Under the pieces are notes generated by a model, which saw only the letters and a program-made list of their open reading frames with translations, ran no database searches and was not told where the DNA came from. DNA of 64,000 nucleotides from NCBI GenBank assembly GCA_950097015.1, contig CATNEN010000038.1:434001-498000 (forward strand). The letters run 5' to 3'. Position numbers and translations under genes: made by a program. Below are positions 47,601 to 56,500 of this stretch, one piece after another (position 1 is the first letter of the stretch; each line of letters opens with the position of its first letter). The DNA is from Macrostomum hystrix. Lineage: Eukaryota > Platyhelminthes > Macrostomidae.

Positions 47601-50600
47601 ATGGGGATCTGGGATGAATGGCTATACAATATGGGGATCTAGGATGAATGGCTATACAATATGGGGATCTAGGATGAATGGCTATACTATATGGGGATCT
47701 GGGATGAATGGCTATACAATATGTGGATCTGGGATGAATGGCTATACAATATGGGGGTCTGGGACGAATGGCTATACAATATGGGGATCTAGAATGAATG
47801 GCTATACAATATGGGGATCTAGGATGAATGGCTATACAATATGGGGATCAAGGATGAATGGCTATACAATATGGGGATCTAGGATGAATGGCTATACAAT
47901 ATGGGGATCTAGGATGAATGGCTATACTATATGGGGATCTAGGATGAATGGCTATACAATAGTGGGATCTAGGATGAATGGCTATACAATATGGGGATCT
48001 GGGATGACTAGCAGTGCATTATGCTGACCTTTCCGCAGACCCGGCAGTGATCCTCGTAGCGCAGTCTGACATCCTCTTTCAGCATCTCCTCGCGTACCGC
48101 GCCGCACTGCACAAACAGGTCGCAGAGGTCGCGAAGAACTCGCACCCGGATGTCGGCGCTAGCCAGGGGATAATTGGCAGACACGTAGGCCAGTTGTTCA
48201 TTGGGCAGAGCTTTGGCGTACATGTGAAACAGGCAGGGCCAAGTGGAGTGACTGAGCAGCAGGTACTGATAGAAGGTTAGGCAGGCGTTCTGATCCGCGT
48301 AGCACAGCATCACCTGAATGGCCAGGTAGTTGTCTTTGTAGCACTAACACAACTAAACACCCTGAAGTACAATTTCACCAAGAACTGAAAGCCTATAAAC
48401 TGTACCTGCGAGGATTCGTCACTCTTGAGCAGTGCCCGCAGCAGGCAGATGTGAGTCTCGGCTAAAATAGCCGAGTTCTCATTTGTAGCAGACAAAGCAG
48501 CAACAAATTCTTCGTAGTGAAAGCAGGCCAATCTCAGCACAGAGGAGAAGTGGCGCAGTGTCTCGTAGACACCCAGAGAAGACATGATTAGGTAGCGAGG
48601 AAAGGCGATGTCATTTGACGACTGCGGCAGTTCCAGATCGTCAGTAGCCTCATGCTCCTCTTCTTCTTCATCATCTTCTTCATCATCGGCAGTCGCTGCT
48701 GCTGCAGAAGCTCCTGCACCAATGGCTGAGTCTTCTGCGCCAAGTGCGCTTTGGCTGTCACTAACAGCAGCAGGGCTGGGAAGATCATTGTCTGGATGTG
48801 GAGTTGGGATAAAAATGTGGATACTATTGTAGAAAAAGTAGGTTTTTTATTTTTATTTTTTTCTACAAAATTTTTGTTCAAGGTTTTATGAGAAAAATTT
48901 TAAGGACATTTTCTAAACAATGAATTTATTAAAGGAGACACATTCATTTATTATTTATGACTATGTAAAACTATGTAAGCAAATAATAATAATCACAACA
49001 AGCAGTAAGTTTACAATTAGTAACTTTCTTATCAACAGAACATACAAGGAGCTATTATTATATTTAAGTTAAATAAATTATAAAATTTTTAAGACTGAAG
49101 AGTACACAGGAATCTTAAAATTAGATATTTATGGACAGCAGTTGGCACGCTTTTTTTTCTAAAGCACAGTGTCTATGCTTGCCCTTTTCCTACTTAACTG
49201 CTACTTGAAAATACATGAGCAGCCAGCACTAAGAGGCATGGCTAAAGTGCACCTTTCTCAATCCTTCATAATTGTAAAGTGCGCATCCATGGGTTTTTAA
49301 CATTTATTCCAACAGGGGTCATGACTGATGGACATATAATACAATTCATAAAACAAAATAATATCTAGCAAAAGCATTTTAGTAACTATTTTGAGAATGT
49401 GAAAGTGAGTTATGAAAAACCATAATATAATAGTGATAAATAGGCATTTGGACTTATTGAGTTTTTTCATTACATTTCTGAACCTCAAAAAGAACTTGAT
49501 TTACCTTAGAAATTAATTTAAATGTTGTCTTACCATACAAATGTATTTTGTTACAAAAATATTTTAGATTTACATTACTTTCTTAATAATCAATATTAAA
49601 TTGAATAATTTTGTCATAAAATATTTAAATAATTCAATAAAAGGACATGCAAAAAGTTTAAATGTCATATAAACAAACATTACAAAAAAATTATGAAAAT
49701 ATAAAGCAATTCAGATAGGCTATATTTGATTATACATTACCTATATATTCATATGGCTTGGGTAATTGGGTATGGCTTGCATATGGCCTTCTAATTTTCT
49801 AAAGACTTTAAGGTCTCCACAAATATATATATATGTGAAAAATGTTATTTTTTGTTTTGTGATTACACTAAAATATGTTTGTAAGACTGTTTCAGGACCA
49901 AAATCTATATTTTTTACATTTAAGGCCATTTCTTGTAGAAAAAACTTATTGTCAGCTAGCTCAGCCGAGTCATTGCAGAAGCTACAATTCAGATTCAAAT
50001 TTTATCGACTAAAATTGATATAATTAAAGCTTGTTTATCATAATGTTGCTAGCTCCTTAATTTATACAGACTAATAAAGTAAAAAAACTCTTTAAACTTT
50101 GTTAAATTTTCTAATGATGTTTTAAATTTCTAAAAAAAGTAAGCAGAATAATAAATTTAGCTAGCAAAATACTAGTTCATAGGCATAGCCATGGGATAGG
50201 GCCTAGCATGGAGTAAATAAATAATCATAGAAGTAAGGCAAAAAGCAATGGCACAAAACTTGCAAAAATAAAGCTAGGCCCATGTCAAAAAACACTTTTC
50301 CCAATTATATAGCTCGACAAATGCTATTCTGCATATGTGTTAATAGTTTGTTAGCTATATAATATTCAGACTTAAGACTTTATACAAAAAGCATAGCTAA
50401 GCATGATTATTGCTTGTAAGGTGATTAAGGAATAAACATTTGAATTAAGTGACGTGAATATTTGCGGAATAAAAAAGACCAGTAACAGATTTTATCGAAG
50501 AAAGCATTCACATTACCAATTACGTGGGATTTACAAGTTATAAAAACACAAACAATATTTTCAAGCTAAGAAAACAGAATTGTGAATTTTTTTAAAACGA

Positions 50601-50675
50601 CATATACAACGGATACGAGAGCTAACAAGTTGAATCAATCTTACCGTCTTCAAAATCGTAGAATTTAGAATCCAT
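38343..50675 (-). CDS. BPTF: BPTF/NURF301 homologue, chromatin-remodelling subunit (gene span, 11 exons, about 2,071 aa)
   Basis: BPTF/NURF301 is the large subunit of the NURF ISWI remodelling complex, which reads H3K4me3 and acetylated histones in the nucleus. The eleven exons (50,675-50,645; 48,791-48,406; 48,313-48,029; 47,398-46,881; 46,199-45,710; 45,156-44,620; 44,115-42,991; 42,756-42,337; 42,054-41,365; 41,193-39,796; 38,678-38,343) join with all phases closing. Domain order is the family's: acidic N-terminus, DDT (about 63-130), PHD1 split across exons 3/4 (226-277), WHIM-like blocks (YWF, KHQ, WAS/WLSK segments, 300-600), Gly/Arg/Gln-rich middle, the WPYPAPRPS and GLTYRYLVEKT blocks, poly-Gln, two C-terminal PHD fingers and a bromodomain. 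Human BPTF is about 3,000 aa, so the middle is short. Both C-terminal PHDs keep the Tyr/Tyr/Tyr/Trp cage expected for methyl-lysine. The bromodomain lacks the WPF shelf. Confidence 0.96.
38805..39725. repeat. BPTF: 16-bp minisatellite in last BPTF intron, about 57 copies
   Basis: The unit GTACCCCAGTACTAAC on plus is GTTAGTACTGGGGTAC on the gene strand. About 34 consecutive copies at the donor side (roughly 39,175-39,724) are identical. Copies toward the acceptor carry CAAG, CACAG, CCTACC and other changes. Confidence 0.98.
39796..41193 (-). CDS. BPTF: BPTF exon 10: poly-Gln, basic coiled coil and two PHD fingers
   Basis: Starts VFARRTEDDQDAPMDPK. It has a Gln/His run (residues about 1,560-1,612), the helix RLLKALAGRAAQLKVSMLKR, then PHD2 (LYCVCLKPYDPAQFYIGCDK, DNWYHGKC) and PHD3 (LYCVCRTPYDATRVYLACDV, DDWFHVEC). 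Both have C4HC3 ligands and the aromatic cage residues. Donor ATCAG|GTGAGA, phase 0. Confidence 0.95.
41240..41356. repeat. BPTF: 16-bp repeat in BPTF intron 9, about 7 copies
   Basis: The unit TAGTACATTCGTACTC starts about eight bases after the donor (gene strand GTAGGTC|ACTAGAGTACGAATG). It shares the 16-bp period and a GTAC core with the array in the next intron. Confidence 0.92.
41365..42054 (-). CDS. BPTF: BPTF exon 9: GLTYRYLVEKT block and Gln/Pro-rich region
   Basis: ISRVVRSHQQLDSCGLTYRY then LVEKTIVTSVPV and VEEWLREKDLHLWEVLYYQT continue the conserved central segment. Pro/Gln-rich and Ala-rich sequence follows. Donor AAGCCG|GTAGGT, phase 0. Confidence 0.9.
42337..42756 (-). CDS. BPTF: BPTF exon 8: WPYPAPRP block
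   Basis: VQLAKLARRGGRWELPGFNY, RWPYPAPRPSVCSVWLN and FAMRMLHHCLAWDEIL match the conserved central segment of BPTF/NURF301. It ends GKEKKQ|GTAGGA, phase 0. Confidence 0.92.
42757..42990. other. BPTF: BPTF intron 7
   Basis: A short intron with loose ATGAATGACCTTCGATGATC-type words but no clean array. Confidence 0.6.
42991..44115 (-). CDS. BPTF: BPTF exon 7: Gly/Val- and Arg/Gly-rich middle region
   Basis: Starts VIRFGGATAGGSGIKVVG. It has an RGG-type GRGRSSRGRGGRGRGRGRR stretch, poly-Gln segments, and a last helix (INAAIEHRCRDLQLSIARCR). Donor GCCAT|GTAAGT, phase 0. The acceptor (TTGGGCTCAG) has a weak pyrimidine tract, so the 5' edge is less sure. Confidence 0.85.
44223..44395 (+). mobile_element. 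SINE family B in BPTF intron 6
   Basis: The tRNA-like head GGTGGCAGAACGATTAACGG with B box GAGTTCGATTCTG is followed by GAGGCCCCATTTATTTCGGG and GAGGCTTGTCGTGCAATTTA, nearly as in the copy at 63,829. The body is cut short after CTTGAGGACACAG and ends in TGCAATTATTTTTATTATC. Confidence 0.82.
44620..45156 (-). CDS. BPTF: BPTF exon 6: end of WHIM-like block, coiled coil, acidic stretch
   Basis: VYRQSGEEFRLRAGDGWMWL continues the previous exon (KHS|VYRQSGEE) exactly as in BPTF relatives. A predicted coiled coil (IPALERKLESMTEELAVLTE), Gln-rich and Asp/Glu-rich segments follow. Donor CCGCAG|GTTGGT, phase 0. Confidence 0.92.
45275..45706. repeat. BPTF: 22-bp minisatellite in BPTF intron 5, about 19 copies
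   Basis: The unit TGATCATAGATCTGTCCTCC plus AC (or CC) carries two palindromes, TGATCA and AGATCT. The array begins about five bases from the donor (gene strand GTATG|CATCTATGATCAG). Confidence 0.96.
45710..46199 (-). CDS. BPTF: BPTF exon 5: WHIM-like block
   Basis: Acceptor CTCCGCTTGCAG, phase 2 completed by T. HLGYKVCLDAFRWV joins the previous exon to give the family's KHQ...RKRHL motif across the intron. SGFMCPSWASQRSAWFDQL and LCIRWVCFANFW follow. It ends PTKNRKPIKHS at TTCG|GTATGC. Confidence 0.93.
46240..46552 (-). mobile_element. tRNA-derived SINE, family A, in BPTF intron 4 (most complete copy)
   Basis: On plus the far end reads AGATTGATT-like/CACCTGCCCCAATCGGGCCA, then GCAGCCGACAGCACAGCCGC, TTGCGCGGCGTATCTGAAGA, GCTAATGCAAGTAGCCATTT and AACAGCTGGGTGAACTGAAG. 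It ends with tRNA boxes (complement of GGTTCGATTCGATTCC; CCGCCGCTCTAACTACG). It lies in the same orientation as the host gene. Confidence 0.82.
46881..47398 (-). CDS. BPTF: BPTF exon 4: remainder of PHD1 and first WHIM-like block
   Basis: VGDLLCCESCPAVYHLSC and DDWQCPVC complete the zinc ligands. GRDRTGRLYWFAARRLFVED and LVYYSDAEQLDRLI form the block that follows PHD1 in BPTF. It ends SKHQLAEEENRKR with donor AAACG|GTTAGT (phase 2). Confidence 0.94.
47399..48008. repeat. BPTF: 30-bp minisatellite forming almost all of BPTF intron 3, about 20 copies
   Basis: The unit is GGGATGAATGGCTATACAAT plus ATGGGGATCT. On the gene strand each unit contains TTCATCCCAG or TTCATCCTAG. The copy next to exon 4 ends exactly at the used acceptor (GCAATTCATCCCAG|GTCGGT). 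Only about 20 bases at the donor side are outside the array. Confidence 0.97.
48029..48313 (-). CDS. BPTF: BPTF exon 3: post-DDT helices and first PHD ligands
   Basis: Starts VMLCYADQNACLTFYQYL and ends RYEDHCRVCGK, supplying the first Cys pair of PHD1. Donor GGAAAG|GTCAGC, phase 0. Confidence 0.92.
48406..48791 (-). CDS. BPTF: BPTF exon 2: acidic stretch and DDT domain
   Basis: After an Asp/Glu-rich run it enters the DDT domain: DLELPQSSNDIAFPRYLIM, SLGVYETLRHFSSVLRL, FHYEEFVAAL, AETHICLLRALLKSDESSQ. DDT domains of this family contact the ISWI ATPase side of the complex. Donor TCGCAG|GTACAG, phase 0. Confidence 0.93.
48792..50644. other. BPTF: BPTF intron 1, large AT-rich intron without an array
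   Basis: About 1.85 kb of AT-rich sequence. It has no tandem array, unlike most other introns here, and no exon I can support. A few TAGGCC-type words occur near 50,180-50,280. Confidence 0.6.
50645..50675 (-). CDS. BPTF: BPTF exon 1 (start codon, 31 bp)
   Basis: It reads MDSKFYDFED plus one base before GACG|GTAAGA. Its phase 1 is completed exactly by AC at the start of exon 2 (giving GAC, Asp). It is only 31 bp long and is recognised by this fit and the acidic continuation NDLPSP. Confidence 0.72.
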
Positions 50676-52959
50676 CGGAGATATTTTTGCGACACGTAGT
50701 TTGTCGCTGAAAAATAATTTTGCTTACGTATGTAGGAAAGAATTATCCGTGCGAAAAATTCGCTTTTTAGTATATTCGTAAATTTGAACGTAGATTGTTC
50801 AATAAAAGCACACTAAAACAAAACATTCTAATTGAATATCGATAGTATTCGTTAACTTTGTCTAATAAAAAAATAAGTTTTTAAGCACATTGTTGTTTAA
50901 AATGTTTATCTGACAGTGATTTCACTCAATAAAAAACCAAACACGCTTTGTCAGATATCAATGATTTTACATTTTTTATCCTAAACTTACGGAACAAGAA
51001 ATGAAAATAACACAATAACGACAAAAATTTTATATTGGATCTTGAAACGGAACGAATCTAAATCATATTTTCACATGTGATATTCTTCGTCATAGAGTAA
51101 AACCAGATTGATAAGAAAAACCTGTTGCCTAATATTAAGACTTGAGTTTCGAAAGAGTTGAAGATCAAGTGTAAATGTCTGGGCTGCGGATGATCTGTAA
51201 GTAGCTGAATGATACATATGTAAAATCAAGCACTACAAGATACTTCTAACGGCAAATGGTTCTCGCTTGTTTAGTTATTAGTTATGGTGCTGTTTTTTGG
51301 CACTCATCTGCCTCATACTTGACAACATAGTCAACGCACACCATATCCTAGATGAATGTGGCCGCGCCGTGGATTAAAACTATAGCGTTGATATGGACAA
51401 CTAGACTGGACTCCTACTCTACTCTACTTCACTACTCTGGCTTTGATCTTGGGACGCCTTGCCACTCCCAATCCCTGATTGGATCTGGTTGGTTAGCTAC
51501 CGAAAAGCGCTCATCGGAGCTCAAATCCCCGCTGTTCTCCGACTACGTTTTTCCCATATAGTACTAAATAATCTACTCATAGTAGTCAGGGACTGTGACA
51601 AAACACCCAGTTAGCATAATAAATAAATAATGGTTTTTAATCCTACCGCATGACCAGCTAAATCTGACACTATATATATGAAATAACAATTGGGACGACT
51701 GCATGCCCGGATTTCGACTTTGTGTGGAATACTTGACAGCGGCCTCCTTAACAAGCTATAGCTCATGTCCTCCCTTATATTTTAGTTGAGGATTGAATGA
51801 GATTAAAGCCTGGATTATTCTGCTTTATTGAGACACCGATTTCCTCTGATTCCATCCAATGATGCGCATGCATATTCATAGCTGTAGCTTTCAAAGCTGC
51901 TGCAAAGAAGGCTATCAAAGTCGTCCACAAAGCCCTTTAACAGCGGGGCTTCCGCGTGCGATTAAAAAAAGACAACAATCGTGCTAGGAACAGTTTTTAA
52001 GGATTAGAGAGAGCTTGGCTGCAGAAAAAAACTGACTGTGATGGCACACTGGGGATGGGTTCAAATGAGACATGCACAAGTAGCTGCTAAATTACCTGTC
52101 AATTACCTGTTGCTAAAAGGCCACAAATTGTTGATAGCATCTGTACACAGCCAGCAACATCAGCGGTGCACAAAGCAAAGAATGATTGTTCGAATTAGAC
52201 CTGCAGAAAGTTAAAGGCAAAGCTGGAAAGCATGGGTAAATACCAGCTTTTTTTCTAAATAGCACTTACTAAGTATAGAGAGCCTTCGAACTGCTCCGAA
52301 GCGCAGCGGCATCAGCAGCGACAGCAGCTGCTCGCTGAGACAAACAAAATTGTTGCCCATCGCTGATCGCTACTAGCTGTTTTCTGCTTTGATTTTCAAA
52401 GAGGAAAAATAATGAATGCCCATTGCTGCAAGGGGAAGAGAGCTGGACCCGCATGGCTAGCTCATTCCAGAGCTGCTATAGACTCAAATTAGCTCACACG
52501 TATCTATTGCTACCTTCGACACTGCCATGTGTCTGTTGCTAGCGGATATTATAAATGAGAACTGGCTCACAGGCTTAGCCGCTGCCCTTCCATCTGCACC
52601 TACTCACTCTAACCAAAGCTGCAAAAGCAAGCATCAACAGGAAACTGCTAAAGAGAGGACTCGGGGAGGGCTTGAGTCCCCCTCCCTTGAAGGCTGGAGC
52701 GGATGGAATGAAAGAAGGAAAGAAAATCAAAATCACCGAAACCCGTGCGGCGTCCAATCAGAATGCATAGAAGTGCGTCGGCACACAAATTCTGTTGGGC
52801 GCGGCCGGAATTCGAGGCGACGGAAGTAGAAGAGCAAAATTATCAGACAGACGACAAGAAGACCGGGTGGACGGTGTGATCAACGGGGAACTAAGTTTCT
52901 GTCTTCAGCGCGAAAACGCAAAACGAAAATTTGTCTAAGATTTATCAAAGCCGTTTTCT
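50676..52959. promoter_or_regulatory. Divergent upstream region between BPTF (-) and receptor guanylyl cyclase (+)
   Basis: The two start codons are 2.28 kb apart and point away from each other, so both promoters should lie here. No TATA box is obvious at either side. A polypyrimidine/AG (GTTTCTGTCTTCAG at about 52,898-52,911) upstream of the cyclase ATG could be the acceptor of a leader intron or a trans-splice site. I see no coding exon. Confidence 0.4.
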
Positions 52960-53590
52960 ATGCAGCCCCAGCTGCCGCTCTTGCTGCTGCCGCTGCTGAT
53001 CTGGTTGTCATGGCAACCACAGCCGGCAGGAGGCGTCGATATCTGGAGCCTGCTTCCACCGGACTCGTGCCCTATCGGCCAGCTCAGCCATTTCAACATG
53101 ACGGCCTCGCTTCAGCTGCCACCAAATTCGTCTAGCTTGCTGACCCTACGTCTTGTGCAGGCCGCTTGTCCGACTGCGATCCCAGGTTCGAATCCTGTGC
53201 AGAATATTCTAACCCGACGGGAGCCGCTGGTTTGGCTGGGCTACACGGACCCAGAGTTGTGCCTACTGGCTTCAGCCTGGTCGGGCGGATCTGGCGCTAA
53301 TTTGAATGTCACGTCGGTTTCCTGGAATTGCTACAACTCCGAGCTGACACTCGCGCCGAGTCCACAGCGACTGGCACTTGGCATCGGCGCCCTGCTGCGC
53401 CGATTCCGCTGGCAGAACCTGGCGATCCTGTGGCAGGCCGGCTCCGTCTACTGGCCGCGGCTGGCCGATCAGCTGGCCGCCAGGCTGGTCATCGAAGACT
53501 TCGAAATACCGACAGGAGCATTTTTCAGCGTCAGCAGCGCTTCACTAAACAGCAGCCTGGCGGAGCTGCGCAGCGTTGCGGCTGTCAAGG
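52960..53590 (+). CDS. Guanylyl cyclase exon 1: signal peptide and ligand-binding lobe
   Basis: A Leu-rich signal peptide ([14 protein letters not shown]) precedes sequence with Cys at CPIGQL, AACPTA, LCLLAS and WNCYNS, and [17 protein letters not shown] typical of the periplasmic-binding-like fold. Donor CAAGG|GTGAGA, phase 1. Confidence 0.88.
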
Positions 53591-56500
53591 GTGAGATCGA
53601 CTGGTTGGTTCGTCTGTTGATCGACTGATCGATTGATTGATCACTAGATTGATAGATTGGTTGTTTGATTAAGTAATTGAGTGATTGATTGAAGCCAAGA
53701 CGTGGAAGGCTAGAGCGTCGGACACACAACTTGAAAGTCGGGGGTTCGATTCCCGACTCCACTGGAATGATTTGTGCCCTTTAGCAAGATAGATCAGCCT
53801 GCATTGCATCAGTTCATCACTCGATACTGTTAGATGGGCACCAGGTAATTCAGGTGTGTAGCGTCCTATCGCAGGGATAGATGAATAGATTCGACGATTG
53901 ATAATTTGACTGATTGGTTGATAAATGTGATGCCGAGTTTAGTCTATTTTGTACTTCTTCCGCATCAACCTGCCGGTAGATTTCAGTCGTTCTCGGTTGC
54001 CATGGTAACGAATGAAATCCAAGTTGTTAAAGAAACTTCTCACACAGCAAACAGATTCGAGATCAAATTCATTGAGTCGAGAATTCGCTATGGGACGAGT
54101 TGCCATCTTTGATGCACCATTTTCCTTTCGCAAAGAAGACTATAAATCACAGGCCTTTTCAAAATTCCTTATCAAAGAAGGAAGGGACAAACTGTTTACT
54201 TTCTTTTGAGAGTCTTAACGCTAGGACCATAAAGTGTGCAAAGTGTAACATACTACTCAAATAAGCCGGGACAGGCTATGTGAACGCAGAGGAGTGCTCT
54301 AGATTTTAAATGCCAGGTCTTTTAACATTAGACCATGGGGTCTTGACTTAACTTGACTTAGCGGCAGGGAGCCTCCATGACGGACGCAGCGAGGAGGCGG
54401 CCGGTGCCGCCCATATCGCTAACCCCTGGCAGCCGGACGGCCTCCAGCGAGGCGGTGCCGCTCAGGGTGGTCCGTCGGTCGGTTCCGCCGCGTGATCTCC
54501 CTCGCCATAGGCTGGGAAGAAATCAGCTCGACCGGTATCGCGGAGGAAGTGGGCGAGCTGTGGAATGCTGTCGGGCGAGCAGGCTTCGACTAGGGTCGGC
54601 ACCGGCCCGAGATGTTTTAGCCTAGCCCGGGTGAAGGCGTTTTCACATCCGGAGCAGCAGAAGGGACACGTTTCCTCAGGCACATGGCCTTGGAGGTAGC
54701 GGTGTCTGGTGAAGCAGCCATGTCCCGAGAGGGCCATGGTGACTGCTCTCAGGTCTCTGCGATTTAGCCTAAGCAAGGCTTTACGCAGGTTACTAGAGGG
54801 GGTTGGCACCGCAGCCCTGGACTGGCGACAGTCCTTCGGTGTTGGGTCTCCATCCGGCGGTTGATGTTGGAGTTTACCACAGAAATAGGGATCGGGGCCT
54901 CCGGGCCCGGGCCCATCAGGGAGCTGGCTGCTCCAGCCTTTGCAAGCTGGTCCGCCATCTCATTCCCTGTGAGCCCGGCGTGCCCAGGGATCCACATCAG
55001 CTCCACCTTGTTAGACTGAGACCATGGGGTATTTCAAATACCAACATTTTGATTTTTCTTAACCTCCTAAAATATATTCAACCGATCGCCATGAATTTTC
55101 AAATCTGTCCGATGAAACAGTTTCCAGCATCACAAAACATCGGCATTGTCGAGATCTTTAAAGATACTCGTTGCGGTGTCTTGTGATCAGATCCACTCGA
55201 TCATAGGCGTAATAATTCTGCTCACAAGTTTGATCATGTCGGCTATTATCGTTGATTTTATTGATTTTTTTTTCGTTTAACGGAAAAGCGAGAAAACCGT
55301 TACTTTTTAACGCTTCTCATCCTGATATTAATCAAAGTCGAAGCCTTCAATTTCTGCTAAATTCCAGCCGTGATTCTGCTCATGGAGACTCAGCTAGCGG
55401 TGGACACTCTGCAGTCGGCATGGCAACACCAGTTCGGCCAGTCGGCCTACATTTTCCTGCTAGTTAGCGAGGCCGTGTTCTCGCCAGACGCTCGGCTGAT
55501 CTGGAGCCGGCTGTTGAGCAATTCTTCTAACGTCAGAAATTTTGCTGGGTCGCTGGCCATTGTGTGTGCTCAGCCCGCCGGCGCCAATGCCACCGCCTTC
55601 CACGACTGGAGTGCCGGCTTCGACCAGAGGGTGAGAAAATGGGGTGAGGTGAGGAGACGGGACCGGAGGCGAGGATAGAGTAGGTGAGGATAGAGTAGGT
55701 GAGGAGAGAGTAAGTGAGGAGAGAGTAGGTGAGGAGAGAGTAGGTGAGGAGAGAGTAGGTGAGGAGAGAGTAGGTGAGGAGAGAGTAAGTGAGGAGAGAG
55801 TAGGTGAGGAGAGAGTAGGTGAGGAGAGAGGTGAGGAGAGGTGAGGAGAGGTGAGGAGAGAGGAGGAGAGAGAGGAGATGAGGAGAAAGGAGGTGAGAGT
55901 AGGTAATAATATTTTGATATTAATTATTACAAAACAGCAATCCTTGCAGATCCACTACGGAAGCCACACGGCTATTTCTTGGACAGTGGCAGCCGCAGCT
56001 GCAGCCGGAACTTCCTCAGGATCAGCCGTTCAGTTTCCATCCAAGGCGGCATTTTTAAACCTGACCATTCCCAGCTGGCTTCCGGGGACAACTCCAGGTT
56101 TGGCCATAGATAGCGCCGGTTTGGCTTTCATCGATCTGGTGCTGCTGGATTTCTCGCCAGAGTCGAACCGGTTCACGCCGGCTGCCGTCATAGCCGGGCC
56201 GGCCTTCAATGCGGTGTCACCAGCCGGGCCAGAACTGAAGCTCGCGCTGTTTGGCAGCGTCCCGCCTGCCGATGCCTGCTTCTTCAGCGTCTGCCCGGCT
56301 GCTGCCGACTCCGGTGAGCCTGTCCGCTGTGTCTGTCTGCCTGTCCACTTAGTTTGTCTGCCTGTCCGCTGTGTCTGTCTGTCTGCCTGTCCGCTGTGTC
56401 TGTCTGTCTGCCTGTCCGCTGTGTCTGTCTGTCTGCCTGTCCGCTGTGTCTGTCTGTCTGCCTGTCCGATGTGTCTGTCTGCCTGTCCGCTGTGTCTGTC

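Noticed and set aside
47332..48027. Plus-strand frame of repeated NGYTIWGSRM
   Set aside because: It is antisense to the BPTF gene and coincides with the 30-bp intron array.
48588..48881. A 97-residue frame with Lys/Met-rich sequence over BPTF exon 2
   Set aside because: It is a shadow frame. The true frame is fixed by the DDT domain and by phase with exons 1 and 3.
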